Positions 1 through 8,853 of a DNA stretch of 64,000 bases are shown in pieces. The notes under the pieces are model-generated. The model made no database searches, had not been told where the DNA came from, and saw nothing but the letters and a program-made list of their open reading frames with translations. Every line of letters begins with the position of its first letter. Position 1 is the stretch's first letter. Source of the DNA: Oceanobacillus manasiensis (lineage in GTDB: Bacteria > Bacillota > Bacilli > Bacillales > Amphibacillaceae). A program made the position numbers and the translations under genes. The DNA is taken from the NCBI RefSeq assembly GCF_000724085.1, contig NZ_CCDL010000001.1, forward strand, positions 1,116,001-1,180,000, read 5' to 3'.

Positions 1-377
1 GGGAGTCGCGTGTGAGGCATGAGAAGTCGCGTGAGAGGCAAGCATAAGAAGTGACACGAGAGCCATAGGAAGTGACACGACAGCCATAGGAAGTGACACG
101 ACAGCCATAAGAAGTGACACGACAACCATAGGAAGTGACACGACAGCCATGAAAAGTGACACGACAACCATAGGAAGTGAAACTACCAGAAGTGGCGCAC
201 CACCTCCAAGAAGAGACGCGTCACCCTCAAGGAGAGACGCAACAATCCCCAAAAGAGACGCACCAGCCCCAAGAATTGACGCACCACCGTCAAGAAGAGA
301 CGCACACCGTCAAGAAGAGACGCACCAGCCCCAAGAATTGACGCACCACCCCAAGAAGAGACACTCCAGCCCCAAGC
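1..377. repeat. 21-bp tandem repeat array 1 (two unit types)
   Basis: Degenerate tandem units run from the window edge to about 377. Regular 21-bp units begin at 49, 70, 91, 112, 133 and 154 with core AAGTGACACGACAGCCATA (type A). From about 211 the array changes to units with core AAGAGACGCACCAGCCCC (type B), at 21-bp and occasionally 20- or 15-bp steps. Both types share the frame AAGWGAC....CAGC.CC. There are no unique spacers, so it is not a CRISPR array. The period is a multiple of three, so a spurious open frame runs through it. Related arrays lie at 3016, 33453 and 39073. Confidence 0.9.
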
Positions 378-491
378 CTATCTAACACATCACGCTCACC
401 ATTAAAATATATTCTGTATATTTTATGCCTCAGTTTAAATACTAAAAGGACTACTAGCATGAGTTAGCATGAAGTGGAAAGGAAGAATGAA

Positions 492-1985
492 ATGAAACGT
501 GTGACATCAGAGGTATCAGCCGTTTTTTGGATTACGTTGGCGATCACAATAGCCATGTCTATTTGGGGAACGGTGGCTCCAAAGTTATTTGAAAACTATT
601 CAGGTATATTGATGAACTTTATATCAGTTCATTTTGGTTGGTATTACTTACTTGTGGTATCCTTATTCCTTATATTTTGTATCTATTTAATTTTTAGTCG
701 CTATGGAAAAATAAGACTTGGAAAGCCAACAGATCGTCCTGAATTTGGTTATATTTCATGGTTTGCGATGTTATTTAGTGCTGGTATGGGAATTGGTCTC
801 GTGTTTTATGGTGTTGCCTCCCCATTATCGCATTATATAAAAACGCCACCCAAAGCAGAGCCTGGCACCGTCGAGGCATTGGAGGATGCTTTACGTATTA
901 CCTTCTTTCACTATGGCATCCATGCATGGGCGGTTTATGCAACCATTGCTTTAATTTTGGCTTATTTCACTTTTCGCCATGATAAACCAGCCTTGGTTAG
1001 CGCGACGTTAGAACCTCTTTTAGGTCAACGTATGAATGGAGGATGGGGCAAGGCTGTCGATGTTATCGCCGTTTTTGCAACCGTGATTGGGGTAGCTACT
1101 ACGCTTGGCTTTGGTGCTACGCAAATTAATGGTGGGCTTACCTACCTCTTTGGAGTGGAAAGTCATTTTTGGGTGCAACTCCTTATTATTGTTGTGGCAA
1201 CCGTTTTATTTATGATTTCTACCTATTCTGGTTTAGGAAAAGGGATTAAATATTTAAGTAACAGTAATATGATCTTGGCAGGAACCTTGTTAATCGCAAC
1301 CTTAATATTTGGACCAACCCTGTACATTCTCAACTCACTAACCAATTCAGTGGGCACATACATCATTAGCCTGCCAGTGGAGGGAGTTCGGATTGCTCCT
1401 AATAATGAGTCAGAAAGGCAATGGGTCATGGATTGGACTGTATTCTTCTGGTCCTGGTGGATCGCTTGGTCGCCATTTGTTGGGATCTTTATTGCCCGTA
1501 TCTCCAAAGGACGTACCATCCGAGAATTTCTATCAGGCGTCCTTCTTGTTCCGACCATTGTGTGTTTTTTATGGTTCACAACGTTCGGTATGTCCGGAAT
1601 AGACGTCCAAAACAGTGGCGTGGACTTGGCTAGCTTGCCTGATGAGCAAGTATTGTTTGGCATGTTTGATCAATTATCTTTAGGGTTCATTCTTTCCATA
1701 CTAGGGATTTTATTGATCTCCACGTTCTTTATTACATCTGCGGATTCTGCAACGTTTGTGTTAGGAATGCAAACAACGAACGGATCATTATCACCTTCCA
1801 CTGCGGTTAAATTCACTTGGGGAATCGCACAGTCCTTAATTGCTGCTGTTTTACTTTATACTGGTGGGCTACAAGCCTTACAAAATGTACTTATCTCGGC
1901 CGCATTTCCGTTTTCACTCATTATCATACTGATGTGTTTATCCTTTTTTAAAGTGTTGAAAAAGGATAAAGCAGGAGGTAGGTAG
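492..1985 (+). CDS. BCCT-family glycine betaine/choline-type transporter
   Basis: Predicted secondary transporter importing betaine, choline or carnitine-type osmolytes across the cell membrane. The 497-residue protein has about 12 hydrophobic segments and the BCCT hallmarks: a glycine-rich GMGIGLVFYGVASP segment near residue 100 and the Trp-rich WTVFFWSWWIAWSPFVG signature followed by ISKGRTIREF near 315-350. Length fits OpuD/BetP-like members, without a long regulatory C-terminal tail. An in-frame GTG exists at 474, but the ATG at 492 has AAAGGAAG six bases upstream and is preferred. Single gene between repeat array 1 and a terminator. Exact substrate cannot be read from sequence. Confidence 0.93.
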   Translation: MKRVTSEVSAVFWITLAITIAMSIWGTVAPKLFENYSGILMNFISVHFGWYYLLVVSLFLIFCIYLIFSRYGKIRLGKPTDRPEFGYISWFAMLFSAGMGIGLVFYGVASPLSHYIKTPPKAEPGTVEALEDALRITFFHYGIHAWAVYATIALILAYFTFRHDKPALVSATLEPLLGQRMNGGWGKAVDVIAVFATVIGVATTLGFGATQINGGLTYLFGVESHFWVQLLIIVVATVLFMISTYSGLGKGIKYLSNSNMILAGTLLIATLIFGPTLYILNSLTNSVGTYIISLPVEGVRIAPNNESERQWVMDWTVFFWSWWIAWSPFVGIFIARISKGRTIREFLSGVLLVPTIVCFLWFTTFGMSGIDVQNSGVDLASLPDEQVLFGMFDQLSLGFILSILGILLISTFFITSADSATFVLGMQTTNGSLSPSTAVKFTWGIAQSLIAAVLLYTGGLQALQNVLISAAFPFSLIIILMCLSFFKVLKKDKAGGR

Positions 1986-2030
1986 AAGCGGAGGAGCGCT
2001 ACCTTATGCGATAATTTTCTCCGAATAGTA

Positions 2031-2060
2031 AAAAGGCCCTCGTTGATCAGAGGGGCCTTG
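2031..2060. terminator. Bidirectional intrinsic terminator
   Basis: Stem AAGGCCC-TC / GA-GGGGCCTT around the loop gttgatca. On the minus strand it is followed by TTTTT, so it fits best as terminator of the aldose epimerase gene. It also lies just past the stop of the plus-strand transporter. Confidence 0.75.
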
Positions 2061-2064
2061 TACA

Positions 2065-2940
2065 TTAATTAAAAGTTATAGTATAGGAGCGATCAAAGGT
2101 TTCCCCAGCACGTAGCTTGTTTATTCCAGCTTTTTCTTTTAGTTCGCCAGTTGTGTCATGCATATCAGCAATCCCATACCAAGGTTCAATGCAAATGAAC
2201 GGAGCAATCTTGCCGGTTGCTTCATTGTATTTGCTCCAAATGCCAAGGAATGGAAATCCTTCACAACTCACATCGACTCCTTTTCCAGTTTTAGCTGACT
2301 TGAGACTAGCATGCTTGATATTACTGTAGATGAGCGCATCATTTTTAAAAAGATTATCCGAAAGAACAGGTGTGATTGGTGTCTTTACATTGCTGTCTTT
2401 CACATGTATAAGTGCATCTTTCAACTCGAATTGTGTCACCGTTTCATCTTCCGTTAATTCCAACTCATAATCTTCGAGTGACTCGTCTTCCAATAAAGGA
2501 ACCCGAAAAGCAGGATGCCCCCCAATGGAAAAATACATGCTCTCCTCATTCTCATTGATGATTTTCCAGCTGACGGAGAGGCTGTCCTCCATAAGTGTAT
2601 ACGAAATGATGGCCTGAAATTCATAAGGGTATTGCGCAGTAAACTGACCATTTGATGAAAAGGAAAAGCTTACATGGTCTGAGCGATGTTCATGAAGGTC
2701 AAAAGTCACATCACGCAGAAAGCCGTGCTGGTTCATGGCGTATTCCTTCCCGTCAATTTGATAGCGATCATTTTTTAACCGTCCCACAATAGGAAAAAGT
2801 ACAGGCGAAACGCGACCCCAATAGGCTGGATCACCCTCCCACATATATTGGATACCAACTTTCTTGCTCCAAACTTCTCGAAGCTCCGCACCCTCAGGGC
2901 TGACGCTCACTTTTAGATAATCATTTTCAATTATATGCAT
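2065..2940 (-). CDS. Aldose 1-epimerase family protein (LacX-like)
   Basis: Predicted mutarotase-fold enzyme interconverting alpha and beta anomers of a sugar. The 291-residue protein begins MHIIENDYLKVSVSPEGAEL and carries the galactose-mutarotase-like segments GRVSPVLFPIVGRL, NQHGFLRD and GGHPAFRVP, with conserved His in NQHGF and GGHPAF. Length and N-terminus resemble the LacX subgroup rather than GalM. The frame stays open 42 codons further upstream, through repeat array 2, but that part is repeat-derived. ATG at 2940 has a GAGGT site seven bases upstream and is chosen. Substrate unknown; single-gene unit ending at the terminator near 2031. Confidence 0.88.
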   Translation of the reverse strand: MHIIENDYLKVSVSPEGAELREVWSKKVGIQYMWEGDPAYWGRVSPVLFPIVGRLKNDRYQIDGKEYAMNQHGFLRDVTFDLHEHRSDHVSFSFSSNGQFTAQYPYEFQAIISYTLMEDSLSVSWKIINENEESMYFSIGGHPAFRVPLLEDESLEDYELELTEDETVTQFELKDALIHVKDSNVKTPITPVLSDNLFKNDALIYSNIKHASLKSAKTGKGVDVSCEGFPFLGIWSKYNEATGKIAPFICIEPWYGIADMHDTTGELKEKAGINKLRAGETFDRSYTITFN

Positions 2941-3015
2941 GATGTATACCTCATTTCTGCTGTTATTGATTACATTATAGCAGACACAGCCTTCGTTTGA
3001 GAGCGGGGGAGGTGG

Positions 3016-3099
3016 AAGTGACAAGAGAGCACAGTAAAGTGACAAGACAGCCCAGCAAAGTGACAAGAGAGCACCGGGAAGTGAATCGTCAGCCCAGCG
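3016..3099. repeat. 21-bp tandem repeat array 2 (type A)
   Basis: Four consecutive 21-bp units start at 3016, 3037, 3058 and 3079 with core AAGTGACAAGASAGC. They lie in the upstream region of the minus-strand aldose epimerase gene and read on the plus strand like the other arrays. Confidence 0.88.
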
Positions 3100-3136
3100 A
3101 GCATTTTAGATTGTTGAACAAACCACATTTAGTTAA

Positions 3137-3547
3137 CTAAAATAAAGGCGAATCAGAATCCCAAAAATTCTCCACATGCCGATCCTTTTTCATATCTTCT
3201 ACCGTGTTTTTGAAGGCCATCATTACGTCATGTAGCTGTCCTGCATATATTATTTCTAGAAAATGATTTGTATCGCTGGTCGCTTTACTTGTGCATGGGT
3301 AAACGTAAATGATGTAAGGATGCTTATAATAATATGTATCATGAGGTGCAATTTCAATAAACCAATGGGTAGCATAGGGGTACTCCACGGCATCTCCTTC
3401 CTCAACGAACCTTGATTTATCTGTTTTTCCCATAGGGATAAGCGCGTAATCTATGCATCGTCTTCCTCTTCGTTTGCGCTTTTGTCGATCAGCTCTCTTT
3501 AAGAAATTATACTTACTCGCCACTTTTTTCTGTACTCGCTTGTTCAT
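3137..3547 (-). CDS. Hypothetical protein, basic N-terminus
   Basis: A 136-residue protein I do not recognise. The N-terminal ~30 residues are very basic (KRADRQKRKRRGRR). The rest is a mixed, Tyr- and His-rich globular-looking segment (HWFIEIAPHDTYYYKHPYIIYVYP) with an acidic end. No signal peptide or membrane segment. It has a good ribosome site (AGAGGTGA five bases before ATG), which supports it as a real gene. It lies upstream of the aldose epimerase and downstream of the serine hydrolase on the same strand, but gaps make co-transcription uncertain. Confidence 0.6.
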   Translation of the reverse strand: MNKRVQKKVASKYNFLKRADRQKRKRRGRRCIDYALIPMGKTDKSRFVEEGDAVEYPYATHWFIEIAPHDTYYYKHPYIIYVYPCTSKATSDTNHFLEIIYAGQLHDVMMAFKNTVEDMKKDRHVENFWDSDSPLF

Positions 3548-3626
3548 CTTTCACCTCTTCTAAAAATAATGTGCCTTAATACAATATTTCTAACTATGTA
3601 TCCTATTATTTACAAAGGATAATAGT

Positions 3627-3642
3627 AAAAGAGACCTCTCTT
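3627..3642 (-). terminator. Short possible terminator
   Basis: On the minus strand AAGAGA-gg-TCTCTT is followed by TTTACT, just after the serine hydrolase stop. The six-pair stem is weak. Confidence 0.35.
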
Positions 3643-3646
3643 ATAT

Positions 3647-4678
3647 TTACAGAGATGTATATATTTCCCCAATAATGCCTTCCATTTGATGAACACCTAA
3701 TTCTGCATTTGTCATGATGACCGCGCCCTTCCCCATATTTGGAAAAAGTACCATCATACATTGAAAGCCTATTCCCCAACCGAGTGATGTTACTTCAAGT
3801 TCTTTTTCCGATCCTTCCAAAAATACACCAAGTCCACTCCAAGTTTTTCCTCCCTGTGGAGAGATTATTTCTTTTGCTCTCCTGGCAGAAATGCCGATTT
3901 TACTTTCTCCCTTAAGTGCATTCATTAATTCAATCGCCAACTTTGTTAAATCGATAGAAGTTGTCCATAGTCCTGAAGCGGCTGGGTAAGGATATATAGG
4001 ATATTTTCCTTCTACTAATTCGCCGTTTTTGTGATGTCCGGAAGAAAAAACTTCACTGTTCGTTGCTAATTGTTTCATGTCTAATGTACTGTTTCCCATT
4101 GTCAACGGTTTAAAAAGAAATTCGTCAACAACATTCTGAAAGGATTCTCCCGTTACATCCTCTACTAGTTTCTGGATGATACAGTAACCTGCGTCTGAAT
4201 AGTGGAATTCACTTTCAGGTTCGTACGTCACCTCGATAGATTCTTTGCAATAAGGAGTGTTCCCCGCTAATAGATCAAACATCGAAGGAGTTCCTATAGT
4301 TAAATCAAGTTCTGTAAAACTACCTTTAGGGTCGATAATCCCTGCTTGATGGCTAAGCAAGTTTCGTAATGTAACTTTTTTATTTTCAGTAAAAGCATTA
4401 GAAGGTACTTTCCACGATACAAGGCTTACGTTTACATCCTCATCTAAATCAAGGAGACCTTGTTCCGTTAATTTCGTCACAAGCATTGCTGTAAGGAATT
4501 TACTAATGGAACAGGCGCTAAAAATAGAGTCTGTTGTTACAATTTTATTATCTCTTGCATCCAGGACACCGTAATTTTCTGTGAAAATCATTTGATTATT
4601 TTCAATTAAGGTCAGACTTAAACCCGGCACGTTATAGTGCTTCATTCGTTTTGGAATGTCTATATCTTTTAAACTCAT
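3647..4678 (-). CDS. Serine hydrolase, beta-lactamase/DD-peptidase fold (class C/EstB type)
   Basis: Predicted penicillin-binding-protein-like hydrolase, probably an esterase or D-aminopeptidase rather than a resistance enzyme. The 343-residue protein has the SxxK motif SISK at residues 57-60 after SIFSAC, and the second motif as YSDAGY (YxN variant). LSHQAGI and the overall order fit family S12/Pfam beta-lactamase. There is no signal peptide, so the product is predicted cytoplasmic, which is unusual for a cell-wall enzyme. ATG at 4678 follows TAGGAGG with a five-base spacer. Substrate unknown. Confidence 0.85.
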   Translation of the reverse strand: MSLKDIDIPKRMKHYNVPGLSLTLIENNQMIFTENYGVLDARDNKIVTTDSIFSACSISKFLTAMLVTKLTEQGLLDLDEDVNVSLVSWKVPSNAFTENKKVTLRNLLSHQAGIIDPKGSFTELDLTIGTPSMFDLLAGNTPYCKESIEVTYEPESEFHYSDAGYCIIQKLVEDVTGESFQNVVDEFLFKPLTMGNSTLDMKQLATNSEVFSSGHHKNGELVEGKYPIYPYPAASGLWTTSIDLTKLAIELMNALKGESKIGISARRAKEIISPQGGKTWSGLGVFLEGSEKELEVTSLGWGIGFQCMMVLFPNMGKGAVIMTNAELGVHQMEGIIGEIYTSL

Positions 4679-5017
4679 ATAAGCCTCCTATATTTTTAAT
4701 ATTAAAATAATTATAACACGAATGTGCGTTCTGGTGCGAGGTAAAATATAATGTGGGGCAAGCGAAGCGAGGGGAGTGCAGAAAGAATGCGAAAAGTGAG
4801 CAGGCAAAAGGAAGGGAGCGAAAGAGAAACCACTAAGGTTCCTTAAGAGCAAGCGAAAACTTTCCATAAATTCGCCAATCCTTGTTTTACTATATTCTCC
4901 ATAAAAATATCTCACCTCCGTCGCTAGACCTACCACATCTCAATCTGAAGGACATTGAATGTGCATCCCATTTAATATAAACTCAATTTAGAATATTACT
5001 AAAAAGGGGTAAATAGT
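4679..5017. other. Gene-free stretch, purine-rich
   Basis: Between the divergent serine hydrolase and S41 peptidase genes. It holds a purine-rich low-complexity run (about 4740-4830, GCAAGCGAAGCGAGGGGAG and similar) that may be a decayed repeat. A minus-strand open frame across it has no family resemblance. No promoter stands out. Confidence 0.4.
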
Positions 5018-6292
5018 ATGCACACTAAAATTTTTCAAGAATTAGTTAAAATCATGCACCATGATTATGCAGGATACATAGATAAAAAAGGTTGGGATAA
5101 TCCTAATTTTTATGAGACTAAAATACAAGAATTGGAGAGTAGAGGGGAGCTAACAGCGGCTCTATTTTCAGAAATTGTTCAAGATTATTTACTGGATTTT
5201 AAAGACCCCCATTTATTTTTTAATATCATGGAAACCGACTCCCAAAAAGAATACGATAACGGGTTTAAAGTTAGACGATATGAAGATAAATTGTATGTCA
5301 CGTCACGTACAAATGAAGATCGTTTAAACCGAGGGGACGCCATCTTATCATTGGACGAAATTCCAGTTTTAACATTAGTTGATAAACATCAGCGTGAATT
5401 AATGGAGACGAAAGCAGAGAGAGAAGATTGGAGAAAAGTTATTTCACATTATAACGTTGCTGAAGTCATCAATACGAAAGGGGAAATTCGTACTATACAA
5501 CTAAAGAAATATGAAAAAGCAAGATATAATGCCCAACATACCATAGAGCGAATGGACACTAACATCTTACATATGACGCTATCAGATTTTTGGGATCATG
5601 CACCCATTGATAATCTACTGGAAAAGCATCGAGAGGATTTAGCTAATACGAAGAATCTTATCATTGATGTCCGGTTAAACTTAGGTGGCAGCGATCATTC
5701 TTTTAACAATCTACAAAAATATCTTTTTCCCAGCGGTGTAAATAAAATCGACTTAAGTTATTACAATATGAAAGTGAATTGCACAAATACAAATGCTGAT
5801 TTAATGATTCATAGTATTGAGGAAGAACTGGAAAAAATGGAGGACTCTGAATACCGAGAAGAATTAAAGCAGTGGAAAGAAGAGACCTGGGAGAAACATC
5901 GAGGAATGGGTTTTGTTAATTTAAATAAAGAAAACGCTATGGAAGAATATGAAATAACTGGTCTTGAGGTCCCTGAAAATGTGATTGTTTTAGCGGATAA
6001 TTATTGCGGAAGTGCAGGTGATATATTTGTTTACTTATGTAAGCAGTCACCAAAGGTAACGGTTCTTGGCAGACCAACAATGGGAGTGAATGATTATTCT
6101 AACTTAGCAGTAATGCAATGGGATGATCAGTTCGAATTGATGTATGCAACATCTCGATTAGATAGTTTGGATACGCGTGAAGCCGATGCTGAACAAGGGA
6201 TTAAGCCTGATGTTTACATCCCTTGGACACCAGAACATATCAATAAAGACTTAGATATAGAGGAAGCGATGAAGCTACTTCAAGAAAAGTAG
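5018..6292 (+). CDS. S41-family (C-terminal-processing-type) peptidase
   Basis: Predicted serine protease of the CtpA/tricorn-core fold. In the 424-residue protein, residues ~75-130 form a short PDZ-like segment (RRYEDKLYVTSR...RGDAILSLDEIPV). The S41 core follows with LIIDVRLNLGGSDHSF and VLADNYCGSAGDIF, the Ser of GSAGD being the expected nucleophile. QGIKPDVYIPWT near the end matches the usual family C-terminus. No signal peptide or membrane helix, so likely cytoplasmic, unlike secreted CtpA/CtpB. Single gene followed by a strong terminator; substrate unknown. Confidence 0.88.
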   Translation: MHTKIFQELVKIMHHDYAGYIDKKGWDNPNFYETKIQELESRGELTAALFSEIVQDYLLDFKDPHLFFNIMETDSQKEYDNGFKVRRYEDKLYVTSRTNEDRLNRGDAILSLDEIPVLTLVDKHQRELMETKAEREDWRKVISHYNVAEVINTKGEIRTIQLKKYEKARYNAQHTIERMDTNILHMTLSDFWDHAPIDNLLEKHREDLANTKNLIIDVRLNLGGSDHSFNNLQKYLFPSGVNKIDLSYYNMKVNCTNTNADLMIHSIEEELEKMEDSEYREELKQWKEETWEKHRGMGFVNLNKENAMEEYEITGLEVPENVIVLADNYCGSAGDIFVYLCKQSPKVTVLGRPTMGVNDYSNLAVMQWDDQFELMYATSRLDSLDTREADAEQGIKPDVYIPWTPEHINKDLDIEEAMKLLQEK

Positions 6293-6299
6293 GGTTTAA

Positions 6300-6334
6300 A
6301 GGAGCAACGTTGTTGGGGCTACGTTGCTCTTTTA
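6300..6334 (+). terminator. Intrinsic terminator after S41 peptidase
   Basis: GAGCAACGT...ACGTTGCTC, a nine-pair stem followed by TTTT. Confidence 0.85.
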
Positions 6335-6489
6335 AAGTGAAGTCTGGTCGTTTGTAAGCCCTAATGCATTTTTCATTTGGGGAGTAGATGATAAAGATGC
6401 CTTTGCATATATTCTATTATGAGGCACTAATATTATTGATCTACTAATCGCCCCGTCAGCACAGCATTTGAATCTGGTCACTTGCCGTT

Positions 6490-6858
6490 TTAAGAGGTAA
6501 CTCTTAGATAGTATCCATCTGGGTCAACTATTCTAAAATCTTCCAATCCCCAAGGCCTTTTTGTTAATTCAGCCTGAATCGGATAATCTTCTGAAACTAC
6601 TTTATTATAAATAGCTCTTACATCTTCCACTACTAAGACTATCTCAACTCCTAAACCAATTTGTTGACCATCAGAACCTTTAAGAGGGTGACTTTTAGGT
6701 AATTTTTTCATTTCAGCTAAGCCTAAAACTACATTACCTTTCCTAACAGGAATGTAACTACTATTAGTATCGTTAGGCAAGCTAAAACCTAGCACGTCAC
6801 TATAGAATTTCATTGACCTATCTAAATTTTCCACAAACAATTCTATTCTTAGTTTCAT
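6490..6858 (-). CDS. VOC-family (glyoxalase/bleomycin-resistance fold) protein
   Basis: The 122-residue protein has the typical start MKLRIELFVENLDRSMKFYS and the C-terminal FRIVDPDGYYLRV. A single chain contains two beta-alpha-beta-beta-beta units. Members bind a metal or a small molecule; possible roles are dioxygenase, isomerase or drug binding, and sequence does not decide. AAAGGAAG precedes the ATG. It lies just downstream of a GNAT gene on the same strand, with a 46-base gap, and may be co-transcribed. Confidence 0.85.
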   Translation of the reverse strand: MKLRIELFVENLDRSMKFYSDVLGFSLPNDTNSSYIPVRKGNVVLGLAEMKKLPKSHPLKGSDGQQIGLGVEIVLVVEDVRAIYNKVVSEDYPIQAELTKRPWGLEDFRIVDPDGYYLRVTS

Positions 6859-6904
6859 TTTTTCTTCCTTTCAAATAAGTCTCATTAATTGAATTAGATA
6901 TTTG

Positions 6905-7417
6905 TTATTTCTCCCATCTATAATAAACAAAAGATAATAATTGGCCATTCATTTTAAACTGTTCATCATCTGATGCTACATACTGAAACCCGCTTTTCTC
7001 CAGCACTTTTTGAGATGCTATGTTATTTGTTGTTGTCTTCGCTAAAATCTGCCTTATGCCTAGAAGGGGTGTATTCTCCAATAATAGATTCAATGCTCTG
7101 TTCGCAATACCTTTTCCAGTATGTGCTTTTCCCACTCTATAACCGATATGGCCAAGCCCCGTTGATTTATCGATATCTACTACGTTCATTCTTCCAAGAA
7201 TTAAGCCTTCTTTATCCTTAATCAAATAAAAGTAAGATAACCCTTGATCTTGTTCATCCATCAAGGATTTGTTTTTAAGTTTAAATATATCAAAGTTATA
7301 GTAATCATCCCCACGGTTTGGAACCATTTCCTCAAAATAAGCTCTGTTTTCAAGTTCAAATTCGAATAACGTCTTAAAATCTGCACCTTGTAATCTCTCA
7401 ATTATAATATCTGTCAT
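6905..7417 (-). CDS. GNAT N-acetyltransferase (RimJ/RimL type)
   Basis: Predicted acetyl-CoA-dependent N-acetyltransferase of 170 residues. The acetyl-CoA loop is RVGKAHTGKGIANRALNLLL (R/QxxGxG/A pattern). Strand beta-4, GLGHIGYRV, and the C-terminal NIASQKVLEKSGFQYV are typical. The frame opens at TTG 7429, but ATG 7417 (MTDIIIERL) lies a proper distance behind GGTGG and is chosen. Acceptor unknown. First of five GNAT genes in the accessory stretch to 27.6 kb. Confidence 0.85.
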   Translation of the reverse strand: MTDIIIERLQGADFKTLFEFELENRAYFEEMVPNRGDDYYNFDIFKLKNKSLMDEQDQGLSYFYLIKDKEGLILGRMNVVDIDKSTGLGHIGYRVGKAHTGKGIANRALNLLLENTPLLGIRQILAKTTTNNIASQKVLEKSGFQYVASDDEQFKMNGQLLSFVYYRWEK

Positions 7418-7486
7418 CACTACCACCAATTCAATAATTTAATATGCTGCGCCTTCTTTAAGGTGAGCACCCATTCCTACTCACCA

Positions 7487-8014
7487 TTATTCCTGTTGCT
7501 CTAACCATTCTTTTACTTTTATATCCATTTCTTTTTGTAAATCCTCAATTTTTCCACTATCTTGTTGAGCTAATTTCAAATATTTCTTAGGAAACATTTC
7601 TTTAAGAGATGACTGATACAAACTACCGTCTTGCGGTTCGGAGTAATCTATAATAGAATAATTTTCTTCTTTTTTATTTAATCGAATTACGGCAGGTAAT
7701 GAATGTCCTGCTTGGCTTTCTGTTCCAGTCGATTTATTAAAACCACCATAATAAGACCACATATAGACGCTTATTACACTATCTGTTTCATCCGTGCCGT
7801 ATACTTTGTGGACCTCAAATTGCTTCTCTGTATCATAATAGGAGGAAGCGTGTTTTTGAATAATATAATCAGAAATGACCTCATCCATTTTTTCGGTTAT
7901 ATGCTCATCCCCATCTTGTATGGTAGGCTCATTCTCACTACAACCAGTTAATAATAATGCTCCGAAAAATAATAAAAAAACACTTGATTTGAAGGTGTTC
8001 TTCAAATGTTCCAT
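7487..8014 (-). CDS. Hypothetical lipoprotein
   Basis: A 175-residue protein with a type II signal peptide: KSSVFLLFFGALLLTGC, lipobox LTGC, Cys25 as lipidation site. The mature part is acidic, without a recognised domain, and carries VYMWSYYGGFNKSTG and a Lys/Glu-rich C-terminal helix. Expected to be anchored on the outer face of the membrane. The GNAT gene upstream ends five bases before, so the two are probably one transcript. Function unknown. Confidence 0.72.
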   Translation of the reverse strand: MEHLKNTFKSSVFLLFFGALLLTGCSENEPTIQDGDEHITEKMDEVISDYIIQKHASSYYDTEKQFEVHKVYGTDETDSVISVYMWSYYGGFNKSTGTESQAGHSLPAVIRLNKKEENYSIIDYSEPQDGSLYQSSLKEMFPKKYLKLAQQDSGKIEDLQKEMDIKVKEWLEQQE

Positions 8015-8019
8015 TCCTC

Positions 8020-8553
8020 CTAATCTTCTTTTATTAACCCATATACATAATGGTCAACGTATCGATCATATAAAAATTCGGCACTCCTTAAACAACCTTC
8101 TTTTTGAAAGCCTAACCTTTCAGGAATAGCTTGGCTCTTATGATTTTCAGTTGCCGCACGGATTTCAATTCTCTTCAATTTTAGTTCATTAAAACAATAA
8201 TTTATAACAGCTTTACAAGCACTGGTCATTAACCCTTTACCTTCGAATTCTTCACCTAACCAATATCCTATTGATGTAGATTTGTTAGCCCAGTTTATCC
8301 CATGTAACCCAATAACTCCTGTTAGTTTCCCTCTATACCAAATACCAGCTTGAAAGCCATTATTATCGCCAAATTGCTTTAATGCACCTTCAATATGCTC
8401 TTCTGAATTGCTAACTTCTTTTGTGAAATCAACCCATGGCAACCATTGCCTAAGGTAACTCCTTGATTTATCAGTTAACATGAATATATCTTCAGCGTGT
8501 CTTGGTTCTAATAAACGTAATTCTGATTCATCATTTAGTTTAAAATAAAACAT
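8020..8553 (-). CDS. GNAT N-acetyltransferase (RimJ/RimL, YdaF-like)
   Basis: A 177-residue acetyltransferase. LRLLEPRHAEDIFML is the family N-terminus. IGYWLGEEFEGKGLMTSACK holds the acetyl-CoA loop, and RIEIRAATENHKSQAIPERLGF is the conserved C-terminal strand-helix. This pattern fits ribosomal-protein or small-molecule acetyltransferases of the YdaF/RimL type. An upstream ATG at 8640 lacks a ribosome site. ATG 8553 follows AAGGAGATACACG, so it is the start. Followed after five bases by the lipoprotein gene. Confidence 0.86.
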   Translation of the reverse strand: MFYFKLNDESELRLLEPRHAEDIFMLTDKSRSYLRQWLPWVDFTKEVSNSEEHIEGALKQFGDNNGFQAGIWYRGKLTGVIGLHGINWANKSTSIGYWLGEEFEGKGLMTSACKAVINYCFNELKLKRIEIRAATENHKSQAIPERLGFQKEGCLRSAEFLYDRYVDHYVYGLIKED

Positions 8554-8853
8554 CGTGTATCTCCTTATTCTTTTTAAAATTAACCTTGTTGAACAGTACT
8601 GCTTATAGTTGAATAACCCCCTTTTTTCCGCTGCTTGCATAAAGCCACGTCTAGTTCATTAACTGCCTCATAAATTCAATAACTTAGCTAAGTTTACCAT
8701 TAACTATTTTTATAAAGTCGACTATCTGGAAAAAATGTTAATCATAATTAGTAGGGGGGAGGGACGTATACCGTAGTTTTAAAGAATCTAAGGATGCTAG
8801 CTTTTCTTCAATAGAGAAAGCCTTCTCGATTAAGATTAAGCCACCCATTTGCA
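8554..8853. other. Gene-free stretch
   Basis: About 300 AT-rich bases between the GNAT and plsY genes, both on the minus strand. I see a G-rich patch near 8752 and an imperfect CTTTTCT...AGAGAAAG hairpin near 8800, and no gene. Confidence 0.35.

Noticed and set aside
1-377. CRISPR array
   Set aside because: Units follow each other without unique spacers, are only 21 bp and vary freely. No cas genes are in the window.
149-385. 78-codon frame in array 1 as a protein
   Set aside because: It is a translation of the tandem repeat, with no convincing ribosome site.
4688-4936. 82-codon minus-strand frame
   Set aside because: Low-complexity purine-rich DNA, no family resemblance, and no continuity with the neighbouring gene.
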